Shown one piece after another: positions 50,652 through 60,432 of a stretch of 64,000 bases of DNA. The DNA comes from Limnohabitans sp. 15K (lineage in GTDB: Bacteria > Pseudomonadota > Gammaproteobacteria > Burkholderiales > Burkholderiaceae_C). The position numbers were made by a program, and so were the translations under genes. The notes beneath the pieces were generated by a model that did not search any database, was not told the DNA's origin, and saw nothing but the letters and a program-made list of their open reading frames with translations. Each line of letters starts with the position of its first letter. Position 1 is the first letter of the stretch. Location: the NCBI RefSeq assembly GCF_002778285.1, contig NZ_NESM01000001.1:1758501-1822500 (forward strand), given 5' to 3'.

Positions 50652-52184
50652 ATGAAAAAACTACTCGCTACCCTGGCCTTAGGCCTGAGTTTGGGTTTCG
50701 GTGTGTTCGGTACGGCTTCTGTCGCCACCGCTCAGACCGCACCTGCCGCCGTCACGGCACCTGCAGCTGATGCGAAGGCCGATGCAGCCCCTGCACCTGC
50801 CGCGCCAGCGGCCGCAGCCCCCGCTGCAGCCGAAGCCGCTCCTGTTTTGGTGCCCAACAAGGGCGACACCGGCTGGATGATGCTGTCCACCATTTTGGTG
50901 ATTTTGATGGTGATTCCGGGCTTGGCCCTGTTCTACGGCGGCTTGGTGCGCAGCAAAAACATGCTGTCCGTGCTGATGCAGGTCGTGGTTACCTTCTCGC
51001 TCATCACCGTGTTGTGGTTCATCTACGGCTACAGCTTGGCCTTCACCGAAGGCAATGCCTACATCGGTGGTTTTGACCGCCTGTTCATGAAGGGCATCTG
51101 GGACAACGTCGCCGGCACTTTTGCCAACGCCGCCACTTTCAGCAAAGGTGTTGTGATTCCTGAAATTTCGTTCGCAGCCTTCCAGGCTACGTTCGCAGGC
51201 ATCACTTGCGCCTTGATCGTCGGTGCATTCGCTGAGCGTATCAAGTTCTCTGCGGTGCTGGCTTTCATGGTGCTGTGGTTCACCTTCAGCTACCTGCCTG
51301 TGGCACACATGGTCTGGTTCTGGATGGGTCCTGACGCTTACGCTTCTAAAGAAGTGGCCGACGAAATGACATCCAAAGCCGGTCTGTTGTGGCAGTGGGG
51401 TGCTCTGGACTTCGCTGGTGGCACTGTGGTGCACATCAACGCCGCTGTCGCAGGCTTGGTCGGTGCCTTCATGGTGGGCAAGCGTGTGGGTTATGGCCGT
51501 GAATCGATGGCCCCTCACAGCCTGACATTGACCATGGTGGGCGCCTCCTTGCTGTGGGTGGGTTGGTTCGGTTTCAACGCCGGCTCTGCTCTGGAAGCCA
51601 ACGGTTTCGCAGCTTTGGCCTTCATCAACACCTTGATCGCCACAGCCGGTGCTGTGTTGGCTTGGTGTGTGGGTGAAGCGCTGATGCGCGGCAAAGCCTC
51701 CATGTTGGGTGCCGCTTCGGGTGCTGTCGCCGGTTTGGTGGCGATTACGCCAGCAGCAGGTAACGTGGGTCTGGGTGGTGCTTTGATCATCGGCTTCATC
51801 GGCGGCTTCGCTTGCCTGTGGGGTGTGAACGGTCTGAAGAAGATGCTGGGTGCAGACGACTCCTTGGACGTGTTCGGCGTGCACGGTGTCGGCGGTATCG
51901 TCGGTGCCTTGTTGACCGGTGTTTTCAACTCGCCAGCTTTGGGTGGCCCGAGCGCCATGGGCGACTGGGTTACGATGACCATGGTCACACCCGACGTTTA
52001 CTCCATCGCTGCACAAGTGTGGATCCAGGCCAAGGCCGTGCTGCTGACCATTGTCTGGTCGGGTGTGGTTTCTCTGGTCGCCTTCAAGATCGTTGACCTG
52101 ACCATTGGTCTGCGTGTCACCGAAGAAGAAGAGCGCGAAGGTCTGGACATCTCTTCACACGGTGAGTCGGCATATCACGGCTAA
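50652..52184 (+). CDS. amtB: Ammonium transporter AmtB
   Basis: The 510-residue protein has a cleavable signal peptide, an Ala/Pro-rich linker of about 45 residues (APAADAKADAAPAPAAPAA), and eleven membrane helices of the Amt family. The pore histidines are seen in AHMVWFWMG and VFGVHGVGG, and FYGGLVRSKNML is conserved. It conducts ammonium into the cell and is gated by GlnK. The ATG at 50652 gives the signal peptide; the frame is open 27 bases further upstream but that start overlaps glnK. Confidence 0.95.
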   Translation: MKKLLATLALGLSLGFGVFGTASVATAQTAPAAVTAPAADAKADAAPAPAAPAAAAPAAAEAAPVLVPNKGDTGWMMLSTILVILMVIPGLALFYGGLVRSKNMLSVLMQVVVTFSLITVLWFIYGYSLAFTEGNAYIGGFDRLFMKGIWDNVAGTFANAATFSKGVVIPEISFAAFQATFAGITCALIVGAFAERIKFSAVLAFMVLWFTFSYLPVAHMVWFWMGPDAYASKEVADEMTSKAGLLWQWGALDFAGGTVVHINAAVAGLVGAFMVGKRVGYGRESMAPHSLTLTMVGASLLWVGWFGFNAGSALEANGFAALAFINTLIATAGAVLAWCVGEALMRGKASMLGAASGAVAGLVAITPAAGNVGLGGALIIGFIGGFACLWGVNGLKKMLGADDSLDVFGVHGVGGIVGALLTGVFNSPALGGPSAMGDWVTMTMVTPDVYSIAAQVWIQAKAVLLTIVWSGVVSLVAFKIVDLTIGLRVTEEEEREGLDISSHGESAYHG

Positions 52185-52236
52185 TAGCCAGTAAAACAAG
52201 TTTCATTGCAAATGGTGGCGCAAGCCACCCCCTTTT

Positions 52237-52275
52237 CAGCCCGCAGTGCTTTGGCCCTGCGGGCTGTTTCTTTTT
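52237..52275 (+). terminator. Rho-independent terminator after amtB
   Basis: CAGCCCGCAG (52237-52246) pairs with CTGCGGGCTG (52257-52266) around a 10-base loop, followed by TTTCTTTTT. It closes the nitrogen operon. Confidence 0.9.
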
Positions 52276-52325
52276 GGGGAAGTGCGCCCAACGGTCTGTG
52301 CGAGTGCTCGGGCACAATGGATTTC

Positions 52326-53288
52326 ATGAATGCACCCGCCTTGTTGAAACCCACTTGGACCCCCATCACCACCGAGCCCGACGGCCTGGGTGAGTCGCCG
52401 TTTTGGCACCCGCAGGAGCAGCGCCTGTATTGGGTGGACATCCCCGGGCAGCGACTTGGGCGTTTGGCCGTTGATGGCATGCAAGCCCGAGGCCCTCTTG
52501 AGTATTGGCCCTTGACGCAAGAACCCGGCTGCATCGCCCCGGTGCAAGGCGGCGGCTTGATCGTGGCTTTGCGAGATGGCATTTATCGGGCACGCACTTG
52601 GGGCGGCGACCTGCAACAGCTGGCCGCAGCGCCTTACGACACCAGCAAGCTGCGCTTCAACGACGGCAAGTGCGACGCCCAAGGCCGCTTTTGGGCCGGT
52701 AGCCTTTACGAACCCAAAGGCCAGGCGCAAGGTGTGTTGTACATGCTGGACGACCAAGGCCTGCACGCCATGGTGGGCGGTGTGAAGGATGGCGTGGAGC
52801 ATGGTGTTGTGACCGCCAATGGCCTCGCCTGGTCACCCGATAGCCGCACCGCCTACTGGGCTGACACCGCCGCGCATCAGGTGCGCTCTTTTGACTTTGA
52901 CGCCGTCAGCGGCCAACTCACCAACAGCCGCGTGTTCTACCAAGCCACCCCCAAACCTGCAGGCTGGGCCTGGGGCAGCGATGCGCCTTACGGCGGACGG
53001 CCCGACGGCGCGGCCGTCGACGCCGAGGGCTGCTATTGGAGCGCCCAATACGAAGGCGGGCGTTTGCTGCGCATGTCGCCAAAAGGGGAGGTGCTGGCCG
53101 AAGTGTCCACTCCCGCGTTTTGCCCCACCATGCCCTGTTTTGGCGGTGCGGATCTGAAAACCCTGTTCATCACGACCGCCCGTCAAGGCCGAAGTGCAGC
53201 AGAGTTGGCTTTGTACCCTCCATCAGGTTGCATTTTTGGCATACGGGTGGATGTGCCGGGTTTGCCGGTGAACCATCACCGATCCTGA
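52326..53288 (+). CDS. SMP-30/gluconolactonase-family protein
   Basis: The 320-residue six-bladed propeller protein shows LGESPFWHPQEQRLYWVDI with the metal-binding glutamate, RFNDGKCDAQGRFWAGS with the conserved Asn-Asp, and GVTA-like segments VVTANGLAWSPDSRTAYWADT and GGRPDGAAVDAEGCYW. The family hydrolyses sugar lactones with a divalent metal. The substrate is unknown. The ATG at 52326 is chosen; 52317 is possible. A -10-like CACAAT just before suggests very short leader RNA (inference). It stands alone between two terminated units. Confidence 0.86.
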   Translation: MNAPALLKPTWTPITTEPDGLGESPFWHPQEQRLYWVDIPGQRLGRLAVDGMQARGPLEYWPLTQEPGCIAPVQGGGLIVALRDGIYRARTWGGDLQQLAAAPYDTSKLRFNDGKCDAQGRFWAGSLYEPKGQAQGVLYMLDDQGLHAMVGGVKDGVEHGVVTANGLAWSPDSRTAYWADTAAHQVRSFDFDAVSGQLTNSRVFYQATPKPAGWAWGSDAPYGGRPDGAAVDAEGCYWSAQYEGGRLLRMSPKGEVLAEVSTPAFCPTMPCFGGADLKTLFITTARQGRSAAELALYPPSGCIFGIRVDVPGLPVNHHRS

Positions 53289-53365
53289 GGGGCCTCATTT
53301 TCAACACGGTTTTGATTCAAAAAATTCACGCTTCCCCCTGAGGCCGGGGGTTACCATCTTGACCC

Positions 53366-54535
53366 ATGGAAGCTCAACTCAATGACCTGATCGATGCCGT
53401 GCGCCAAGCCGGTTCGGATGGCCGCGTGCTGCGGCTGCGCGGCGGCGGCACCAAAGACTTTTGGGGCCAAAGCCTCTCGGGCGATGTGCTCGACACCCGC
53501 GCTTACCGGGGCATCGTCAGCTACGAGCCCAGTGAGTTGGTGGTCACGGTGCGCTGCGGCACGCCATTGGCCGAGTTGGAAGCTGTATTGGCCGAAAAAG
53601 GCCAGTGCCTGGCTTTCGAGCCGCCGCACTTTGGCCAAGGCGCAACAGTGGGCGGCATGGTGGCCGCAGGGCTGAGCGGCCCGGCGCGCGCGACTGCTGG
53701 CGCTGTGCGCGACTACGTTTTGGGTGCGCGTTTCATCAACGGTCTGGGCGAGCACTTGACGTTCGGCGGCCAGGTCATGAAAAACGTGGCCGGTTACGAC
53801 GTGAGCCGTTTGATGGCTGGCAGTTGGGGCACACTGGGTTTGATCACCGAGGTCAGCCTCAAGGTCTTGCCGGTGGCCCCGGCCGAGGCGACCTTGATGA
53901 TCGCTGGATTGGCCCAAGGTCCGGCATTGAGTTTGTTGCACCGTTGGGGCGGGCAACCCTTGCCGCTCAATGCCAGTGCTTGGGTGCGTGACCCCACCGC
54001 CCAACCGGTGTCTGACTACTTGTTTGTGCGTCTGCGTGGTGCGGTGGCGGCGGTGCAATCTGCCATCGCCAAAATGAGCGCTGATGCCGCGGCACTGGGC
54101 GCGCAAGTGCTGGCCATGGACAACGTGGAGGCTGCGCAAGACTGGCTTGCCAGTGGTGAGCAAACCCTGCAATTTTTTGATGCACCCAGCCCCGATGTGT
54201 GCCTGTGGCGTTTGTCATTGCCACAAACCGCACCGGAATTGGAAATACCTGGCCTGGCCCATCCCTCCCCTTATATTGAATGGCAGGGTGCCCAGCGCTG
54301 GCTGTGGGCGCCCGCCTCGGCAGCAGTGGCCTTGCGCGAGTTGGCGCAGTCTTTGGGTGGCCACGCCACTTTGTTCCGCACCAGTGCGGGCCATGCCCTC
54401 GTGGACAAAGTGGTCGGTGTGAACACCCCGCTCGCCGCCGTGCAGCAACGCATACAACAGCAATTGCAAAAGCAGTTTGACCCGAAAGGCGTGTTCGCCA
54501 CAGGTCGTTTGCATCCCCTCACGCCAGCCGTCTGA
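53366..54535 (+). CDS. glcE: Glycolate oxidase FAD-binding subunit GlcE
   Basis: The 389-residue protein has the FAD_binding_4 domain (VLRLRGGGTKDFWG, PPHFGQGATVGGMVAAGLSGPARATAGAVRDYVLGARFINGLGE, GQVMKNVAGYDVSRLMAGSWGTLGLITEVSLKVLP) typical of GlcE. With GlcD and GlcF it oxidises glycolate to glyoxylate in the membrane. The start is 17 bp before glcF reading onwards from its stop. GlcD is not in the window, so the catalytic FAD subunit must be encoded elsewhere. Confidence 0.93.
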   Translation: MEAQLNDLIDAVRQAGSDGRVLRLRGGGTKDFWGQSLSGDVLDTRAYRGIVSYEPSELVVTVRCGTPLAELEAVLAEKGQCLAFEPPHFGQGATVGGMVAAGLSGPARATAGAVRDYVLGARFINGLGEHLTFGGQVMKNVAGYDVSRLMAGSWGTLGLITEVSLKVLPVAPAEATLMIAGLAQGPALSLLHRWGGQPLPLNASAWVRDPTAQPVSDYLFVRLRGAVAAVQSAIAKMSADAAALGAQVLAMDNVEAAQDWLASGEQTLQFFDAPSPDVCLWRLSLPQTAPELEIPGLAHPSPYIEWQGAQRWLWAPASAAVALRELAQSLGGHATLFRTSAGHALVDKVVGVNTPLAAVQQRIQQQLQKQFDPKGVFATGRLHPLTPAV

Positions 54536-54552
54536 TCTCGGGACGAACCTTC

Positions 54553-55788
54553 ATGCAAACCAACCTCGCCCCCGAATACCAAAACACGCCCGAAGGCCTG
54601 GAAGCAGAAGCCATTTTGCGCAAGTGTGTGCACTGCGGTTTTTGCACCGCCACTTGCCCCACCTACCAACTGCTGGGCGACGAGCTGGACGGCCCGCGTG
54701 GCCGCATTTACCTGATGAAGCAGGTGCTGGAGGGCGAAACGCCCACCCGCAAAACCCAGATGCACCTGGACCGGTGCCTGACCTGCCGCAATTGCGAAAG
54801 CACATGCCCGAGCGGCGTGCAATACGGCCACCTGGTGGACATTGGCCGCAAGCTGGTCGACGCCAAAGTCGAGCGCCCCGCCAGCGAAAAGCTGGTGCGC
54901 TGGGCACTGAAAGAAGGCCTGCCGTCGCCCTTGTTTGCGCCTGCCATGAAGGTGGGCCAGATGGTGCGCGGCCTGCTGCCCGAAAGCCTCAAGGCCAAAG
55001 TGCCTGCGCCGCAAAACGCCGGCGCTTGGCCCACCCGCCAGCACGCCCGCAAGGTGCTGATGCTGGCCGGTTGCGTGCAGCCCAGCATGAGCCCCAACAT
55101 CAACACCGCCACCGCCCGTGTACTGGACGCCGCAGGCATCCAGGCCGTGACCGCCCCCAAGGCCGGTTGCTGCGGCGCGGTCAAGTTCCACCTGAACGAC
55201 CACGATGGCGGCAAAGACCACATGCGCGCCAACATCGATGCTTGGTGGCCGCTGATCGAAAGCGGCGAGGTCGAAGCCATCGTCATGAACGCTTCAGGCT
55301 GCGGTGTCATGGTCAAGGACTACGGCCATGTGCTCAAAGACGACCCGCAGTACGCCGACAAAGCTGCTCGTATCGGCGCGCTGACGCGCGACCTGAGCGA
55401 GTTGCTGCCCGAGTTGGTGCCGCTGCTCAAGGCTAAGCTGAACCCTGAAGCCCTGCAAGCGGCAGGCCTGCAGGCTTACCACCCGCCTTGCACGCTGCAA
55501 CACGGCCAGCAACTCAAAGGCGGCGTGGAAAAGCACTTGGGCGATCTGGGCTTTCAGATCAAGGTCACAGCCAACGAGTCCCACTTGTGCTGCGGCTCGG
55601 CGGGCACTTACAGCGTGCTCAATCCCGAGTTGTCCAAGCAACTGCGTGACCGCAAGCTGGGCCACCTGAACGCGCTGGAGCCACAAGGCGTGATCAGCGC
55701 CAACATCGGCTGCATCACCCACCTGCAAAGCGGCAGTGGTCTGCCGGTGCGGCATTGGGTGGAGTTGCTGGACGCGTCGCTGTTGTAG
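54553..55788 (+). CDS. glcF: Glycolate oxidase iron-sulfur subunit GlcF
   Basis: The 411-residue protein has two 4Fe-4S motifs, CVHCGFCTATCPTY and CLTCRNCESTCPSG, and two CCG domains (GCCGAVKFHLNDHDGG and CCGSAGTYSVLNPELS). This is the standard GlcF layout. It passes electrons from glycolate oxidation to quinones. It follows glcE by 17 bp in the same operon. A PII-like gene converges on it 13 bp downstream. Confidence 0.94.
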   Translation: MQTNLAPEYQNTPEGLEAEAILRKCVHCGFCTATCPTYQLLGDELDGPRGRIYLMKQVLEGETPTRKTQMHLDRCLTCRNCESTCPSGVQYGHLVDIGRKLVDAKVERPASEKLVRWALKEGLPSPLFAPAMKVGQMVRGLLPESLKAKVPAPQNAGAWPTRQHARKVLMLAGCVQPSMSPNINTATARVLDAAGIQAVTAPKAGCCGAVKFHLNDHDGGKDHMRANIDAWWPLIESGEVEAIVMNASGCGVMVKDYGHVLKDDPQYADKAARIGALTRDLSELLPELVPLLKAKLNPEALQAAGLQAYHPPCTLQHGQQLKGGVEKHLGDLGFQIKVTANESHLCCGSAGTYSVLNPELSKQLRDRKLGHLNALEPQGVISANIGCITHLQSGSGLPVRHWVELLDASLL

Positions 55789-55801
55789 TGTTTTCGCTGG
55801 C

Positions 55802-56131
55802 TCATTTCATCAATTGCTGATCGCGGATGCGGTGCATGCTTTCGATGTCGACCACCCACACCAAGCCGTCGCCGATCTGCCCGGTGTAACTGGCCTCCAG
55901 AATGGCACGGCGAACAGGCTCGACCATGTCCGATTCGACCAACACGCAAACCATCAATTTGTCTGTGAAGTCAGTCAGTTCATCTTTGACCGTTCGTTTC
56001 GTCACGGATGCTGGGGCCGTGAAGCCCTCAGCTTTGAAGATGGTTACACCCGGAAAATTGGGAATGGCACGCAAAGCATCACGCAAGCGAGGCAGTCGGT
56101 TGGGGCGAACAATGGCGCGAATTTCTTTCAT
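55802..56131 (-). CDS. PII-like protein of the metal-efflux-linked (PII-NG) type
   Basis: The 109-residue protein begins MKEIRAIVRPNRLPRLRDALRAIPNFPGVTIFKAEGF and ends with the PII C-terminal pattern TGQIGDGLVWVVDIESMHRI. The T-loop lacks the uridylylated tyrosine of GlnB/GlnK. The ATG at 56131 has AGGAT 7 bases upstream. It follows the RND pump gene by 16 bp on the same strand. A PII subgroup (PII-NG) is known to be linked to heavy-metal RND pumps, so it may gate or signal for the pump rather than nitrogen control. Confidence 0.82.
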   Translation of the reverse strand: MKEIRAIVRPNRLPRLRDALRAIPNFPGVTIFKAEGFTAPASVTKRTVKDELTDFTDKLMVCVLVESDMVEPVRRAILEASYTGQIGDGLVWVVDIESMHRIRDQQLMK

Positions 56132-56147
56132 GGTTAATCCTTGGGGT

Positions 56148-59100
56148 TCAGGCTTCGCTGGGGTTGTCGTCAAACCAGCGGTACAGAGTGGGCAGTACCA
56201 CGAGCGTGAGCAGGGTTGAAGAGATCAGGCCGCCGATGACCACGATGGCCAAGGGGCGCTGAACTTCCGAGCCCGGACCTGTGGCAAACAGGAAGGGCAC
56301 CAGGCCGAGCAAGGCCACGGTGGCGGTCATCATCACGGGTCGGAAACGCTGCACGCAGCCTTCTCTGACGGCGCTGGCGACGTCCATGCCGTCTTCGCGC
56401 AGGCGACGGATGCAGGTGACCAACACCACGCCGTTGAGCACAGCGATGCCCCACAAGGCAATGAAGCCCACAGATGCCGGCACGCTCACGTATTCACCGG
56501 ACACAAACAGACCGACCAGACCCCCGATGGATGCGAATGGCAGCACCAAAATGATCAGTGCGGCCAGCTTTACCGAGCGGAACAGGATGAACAGCAAGAA
56601 GAAGATCGCGGCAATGGTCAGCGGGACGATGATGGCCAGCGTGCCCATCGCGCGCTCCATGTTTTCGAACTGGCCACCGTACACAAAGTAATAGCCTTCG
56701 GGCAACTTCACTTCCTGGTCAATGCGTTGCTGTACTTCGGTCACAAAGCCCGCCAGATCGCGGCCCTCTACGTTGGCCCCTACCACCACGCGGCGTTTGC
56801 CACTTTCGCGGCTGATTTGTGCCGGGCCATCCACCAGTTGAATGCTGGCCAGACTTGACAAAGAGACCTGAGCACCACCGGGGGTGGGCAGCAAGGTGTT
56901 GCCAATGGCTTCGGCCGACTGGCGCACTTGAGGCGGGAAACGCACCACAACGCTGTAGCGGCGTTCGCCTTCATAAAGTGTGGTGACGTCCTTGCCACCG
57001 ATGGCGGTTTCGATGATGCTTTGCACATCGGACACGTTCAGGCCATGGCGGGCAATGGCTTTGCGGTCAATGTCCACGGTCAAGGCTTGCTGACCTGACA
57101 AACGTTCGATGCGGATGTCTCGGCTGCCCAATACGCTTTTGAGGATGCGTGCGACTTTTTCTGAAAGATCTTTGAGCTCGTTCAGTTCATCGCCAAAAAT
57201 CTTGATGGCCACTTGTGATCTCACACCTGTGACCATCTCGTCGACGCGCTCTGAGATGGGCTGCGACAAGACGATCTGAACGCCCGGAATGCTCGACAAG
57301 CGCTGGCGGATGTCTTCGTCGATCTCATCTTGTGTCCTGTCGGATTTGGGATCGAGCAGGACGATCGGGTCCGATTCGTTCGGGCCAGCAGGGTCGGCTG
57401 GCGATTCACCACGGCCTAATTTGGACACCACCATTCGCACACCTGGCACCTCGGCGATGGTTTTCATGGCCGCCATTTCCATGCGAATGGACTCGTCCAG
57501 CGAAATGCTGGGGACCCGATTGATCTGAGGCGTGAGGGCACCTTCTTTCATGGTGGGCATGAAAGACTTTCCCAGCATGGGGAACAGCGCCAAAGAGCCC
57601 AATAACAGGCCAACGGCAACGCCCAAGGTCAGTCGGTTTTTGGCTGTAGCGGCATCTAACAAGCGCAAATAGCGGCTCTTGAGGAAAGCGATCAAGCGCG
57701 TGTCTTCGCCCGATCCACCCTTGAGAAAGTAAGAGCACAGCACGGGCGACAGGAACAGCGAGACGAGCAGTGACAAGGCCAAGGAAATGGCGATGGTCAG
57801 GGCCAGGGGCGCGAACATCTTGCCTTCAATGCCTTGCAAAGTCATCAAAGGCAGGAACACGAGGATGATGATGGCGATGCCAAAGATGGTGGGCGTGGCC
57901 ACTTCGATGGTGGCGGCCAGAACTGTGCGCACACGCTCGCCAATGCTTTGACCTGCATGCCCCAGTCGGTGGTACACGTTCTCAACCACCACCACGGTGG
58001 CGTCGACCATCAGGCCGATGGCGATGGCCAGTCCTCCCAAAGACATCAGATTGGCAGAGATGCCATAACGGTTCATCATGATAAAAGTGCACAACGGCAC
58101 GATGATCAGCGTGGCGACCACGATCAGGCTCGAGCGCACATCACCCAAAAAGACAAACAGCACGACCACAACCAGGAAGATGCCTTCAATCAGCACTTTG
58201 CCGACCGTCCACAGAGCGGAGTCGACCAGCTCGGTGCGATCGTAGAACGGGACGATCTTCAGGCCATCGGGCAGCATGTTCTGACTGTTGATCTCTTCGA
58301 CGCGTTTTTTGATGCGGGAGACAACCTCCTTGGCGTTGCCGCCACGCATCATCAGCACAATGCCGGAAACACCTTCTGTGTAACCACCTTTGATGATGGC
58401 GCCTTGGCGCACTTCGCTGCCGATTTCGACTTGTGCCACATCGCGCACAAAAACGGGCACGCCGGCTTGCTCCTTGATCACGATGTTGCCGATGTCCTCC
58501 AGTGATCGGATCAGACCCACGCCTCGGATCAAATATTGCTCATTGACCTGGGGCAAGATGCCGCCGCTGGCGTTGGAGTTGTTGGCCGCAATGGCTTGCA
58601 CGATTTGCTGAACAGACAGGTTGTAATGCCGCAGGCGCCCTGGGTCGACCAGAGCCTGGTATTGCTTGACGTAACCGCCTTGTGAGTTGATCTCGGCCAC
58701 CCCTGGAATGGAGCGCAGCAGCGGGCGAACCACCCAGTCCTGCACGGTGCGGCGTTCGGTCAGCTCTTGCGGGGTGAGTGCGCGTTGCCCATCATCTGGC
58801 CGCTCCAGCGTGTACTGGTAGACCTCGCCCAAACCTGTGGAGACAGGCCCCAGCACCGGCGCAATACCTGCTGGCATGCGCGGGGTGACTTCGATCAGGC
58901 GCTCGGTGACCAGTTGTCTGGCGAAATAAACGTCGGTCTTGTCGGTGAAGACCAAGGTGATGATGGACAGACCGCTTTTGTTGAGCGAGCGCATCTCCAC
59001 CAAACCAGGCAGGCCGGTCATGGAAATTTCCAGCGGCACAGTCACAAAGCGTTCGATTTCTTCGGGTGAACGCCCCGGCGCTTCTGTCGCGATTTGAACC

Positions 59101-59237
59101 TGGACGTTGGTCACGTCCGGAAAAGCATCAACCGACAAGCGCGTGGCTTCGCGCAGACCGAAAGCACACAGCACCAATGCAAGGACCACAACGATGAGTC
59201 GCTGGCTCAGCGCTGTGCGGATCAAGGAGGTGAGCAT
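56148..59237 (-). CDS. czcA: Heavy-metal efflux RND transporter (CusA/CzcA family)
   Basis: The 1029-residue pump has twelve membrane helices in two halves, large periplasmic loops and the family start (LRLSVDAFPDVTNVQVQI-like, here REATRLSVDAFPDVTNVQ). In helix IV the proton-relay region reads AIAIGLMVDATVVVVEN near residue 410. This lacks the DFG motif of Co/Zn/Cd pumps and is nearer to CusA-like or nickel-type members, so the metal cannot be fixed. It exports metal from periplasm or cytoplasm to outside with the next two products. It is the third gene of the operon. Confidence 0.9.
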   Translation of the reverse strand: MLTSLIRTALSQRLIVVVLALVLCAFGLREATRLSVDAFPDVTNVQVQIATEAPGRSPEEIERFVTVPLEISMTGLPGLVEMRSLNKSGLSIITLVFTDKTDVYFARQLVTERLIEVTPRMPAGIAPVLGPVSTGLGEVYQYTLERPDDGQRALTPQELTERRTVQDWVVRPLLRSIPGVAEINSQGGYVKQYQALVDPGRLRHYNLSVQQIVQAIAANNSNASGGILPQVNEQYLIRGVGLIRSLEDIGNIVIKEQAGVPVFVRDVAQVEIGSEVRQGAIIKGGYTEGVSGIVLMMRGGNAKEVVSRIKKRVEEINSQNMLPDGLKIVPFYDRTELVDSALWTVGKVLIEGIFLVVVVLFVFLGDVRSSLIVVATLIIVPLCTFIMMNRYGISANLMSLGGLAIAIGLMVDATVVVVENVYHRLGHAGQSIGERVRTVLAATIEVATPTIFGIAIIILVFLPLMTLQGIEGKMFAPLALTIAISLALSLLVSLFLSPVLCSYFLKGGSGEDTRLIAFLKSRYLRLLDAATAKNRLTLGVAVGLLLGSLALFPMLGKSFMPTMKEGALTPQINRVPSISLDESIRMEMAAMKTIAEVPGVRMVVSKLGRGESPADPAGPNESDPIVLLDPKSDRTQDEIDEDIRQRLSSIPGVQIVLSQPISERVDEMVTGVRSQVAIKIFGDELNELKDLSEKVARILKSVLGSRDIRIERLSGQQALTVDIDRKAIARHGLNVSDVQSIIETAIGGKDVTTLYEGERRYSVVVRFPPQVRQSAEAIGNTLLPTPGGAQVSLSSLASIQLVDGPAQISRESGKRRVVVGANVEGRDLAGFVTEVQQRIDQEVKLPEGYYFVYGGQFENMERAMGTLAIIVPLTIAAIFFLLFILFRSVKLAALIILVLPFASIGGLVGLFVSGEYVSVPASVGFIALWGIAVLNGVVLVTCIRRLREDGMDVASAVREGCVQRFRPVMMTATVALLGLVPFLFATGPGSEVQRPLAIVVIGGLISSTLLTLVVLPTLYRWFDDNPSEA

Positions 59238-59240
59238 GCT

Positions 59241-60413
59241 TTACTCCAGCTCTGCGCGTTTGCGCTCGTTGTTCATGTGGAAGGCGCCTTGTGTGACCAC
59301 TTCAGTGCCCTCTGACAACCCTTTGAGGACCGGACGCAGATCGTCCTGAGCGGGGCCCAGTTCAACAGGGGTGAGCTTGAAGCGCAAATTGGCGTTCTTG
59401 ATGAACACATGGTCGCGGTCGTTTTCGCGCACCACAGCTTGTGCAGGCAAGGCCAGAGTTTGTTGTGTGGCCGATCGCACACGCATGGTCGCCAGCATTT
59501 GAGGCTTCAGATCCCGTTGGACGTTGTCCACCTGGGTTCGGATGGTGACGCTTCGGGTTTCTGGCGAGACAGTGTCGCCGACGAAAACGATCTTGCCTGA
59601 CAAGGAACGGTTGCCCAGTGCAGGAACGTCGATGTTGACCGTTTGGCCGACCTGCACAGACCGCGCGACTTGTTCGGGCAGTGCGCCCACCACCCAGACG
59701 TTGCCCAGATCTGCTACCGTGAACAAGGGGTCGCCCGGTTGCGCCACCTGTCCTTGGCTGATATTGCGCTCGATGACCACACCAGCCAGCGTGGCACTGA
59801 CCGAAGTGACCGGGTGCAGTGTGCCTTGGTCTTTCAAGCGTTCGATGGCGAAATTGGGCAATCCCATCAGTCGCAGCTGGTCGCCCGCGGCGCGAAACTC
59901 GGCCCGCGCGATGGTCAATTCGGATTCACGCCGCTGCATTTCTGCCGAGCCGATCACATCCGCCAAGATGAGTTGCCGTGCTCTTTCAACCGCCCGCTCT
60001 GCTTGCGATGCGGCGGAGTGTGCTTTGAGGTAACCCATTTGTGCGGTGGTCAGTTCGCTACTGGCCACTCGGGCCAGAGACTGTCCGAGTTGAACCCGGT
60101 CGCCCACTTCTGCAAGCACTTCGGTCACCCGTCCTGTTACTGCGGCGCCGATGCGCGTGACCAGGCGGTCATTGGCCTCAATCCGACCCGATATCTCCAG
60201 CCAGGGTGTGATGTCTTGCACCGTCAGCTTGCTGACCTTGAACTGGGCTGCCATGTCGGGCTTGATCACCACTTCCATCGGGTCAGCAGCAACGGCTTCG
60301 GCAGCAGAAGGCGGCGTGGATTTCTTGTCACCACAAGCGGGCAAAAGCAGCGCGCAAGAGCCCACCAAAAGGGCCAGCGTGGTACGTTTAAAAGTCAGAG
60401 TTTGGGATGTCAT
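59241..60413 (-). CDS. czcB: RND efflux periplasmic adaptor subunit (CzcB/CusB family)
   Basis: The 390-residue protein has a lipoprotein-type signal with the lipobox LLLPACG. The adaptor layout follows: barrel-sandwich half (ISGRIEANDRLVTRIGAAVTGRVTEVLAEVGDRV), a coiled-coil hairpin (AASQAERAVERARQLILADV), and a beta-barrel (VPALGNRSLSGKIVFVGDTVSPETRSV). It bridges the RND pump and the outer-membrane channel. The ATG at 60413 is preferred to 60428. The pump gene starts 3 bp after its stop. Confidence 0.88.
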   Translation of the reverse strand: MTSQTLTFKRTTLALLVGSCALLLPACGDKKSTPPSAAEAVAADPMEVVIKPDMAAQFKVSKLTVQDITPWLEISGRIEANDRLVTRIGAAVTGRVTEVLAEVGDRVQLGQSLARVASSELTTAQMGYLKAHSAASQAERAVERARQLILADVIGSAEMQRRESELTIARAEFRAAGDQLRLMGLPNFAIERLKDQGTLHPVTSVSATLAGVVIERNISQGQVAQPGDPLFTVADLGNVWVVGALPEQVARSVQVGQTVNIDVPALGNRSLSGKIVFVGDTVSPETRSVTIRTQVDNVQRDLKPQMLATMRVRSATQQTLALPAQAVVRENDRDHVFIKNANLRFKLTPVELGPAQDDLRPVLKGLSEGTEVVTQGAFHMNNERKRAELE

Positions 60414-60432
60414 TGCATGGTCCTGCAAAAGA

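Noticed and set aside
50679..52016. A 445-codon open frame opposite amtB
   Set aside because: It is His/Gln-rich shadow coding of a conserved transporter.
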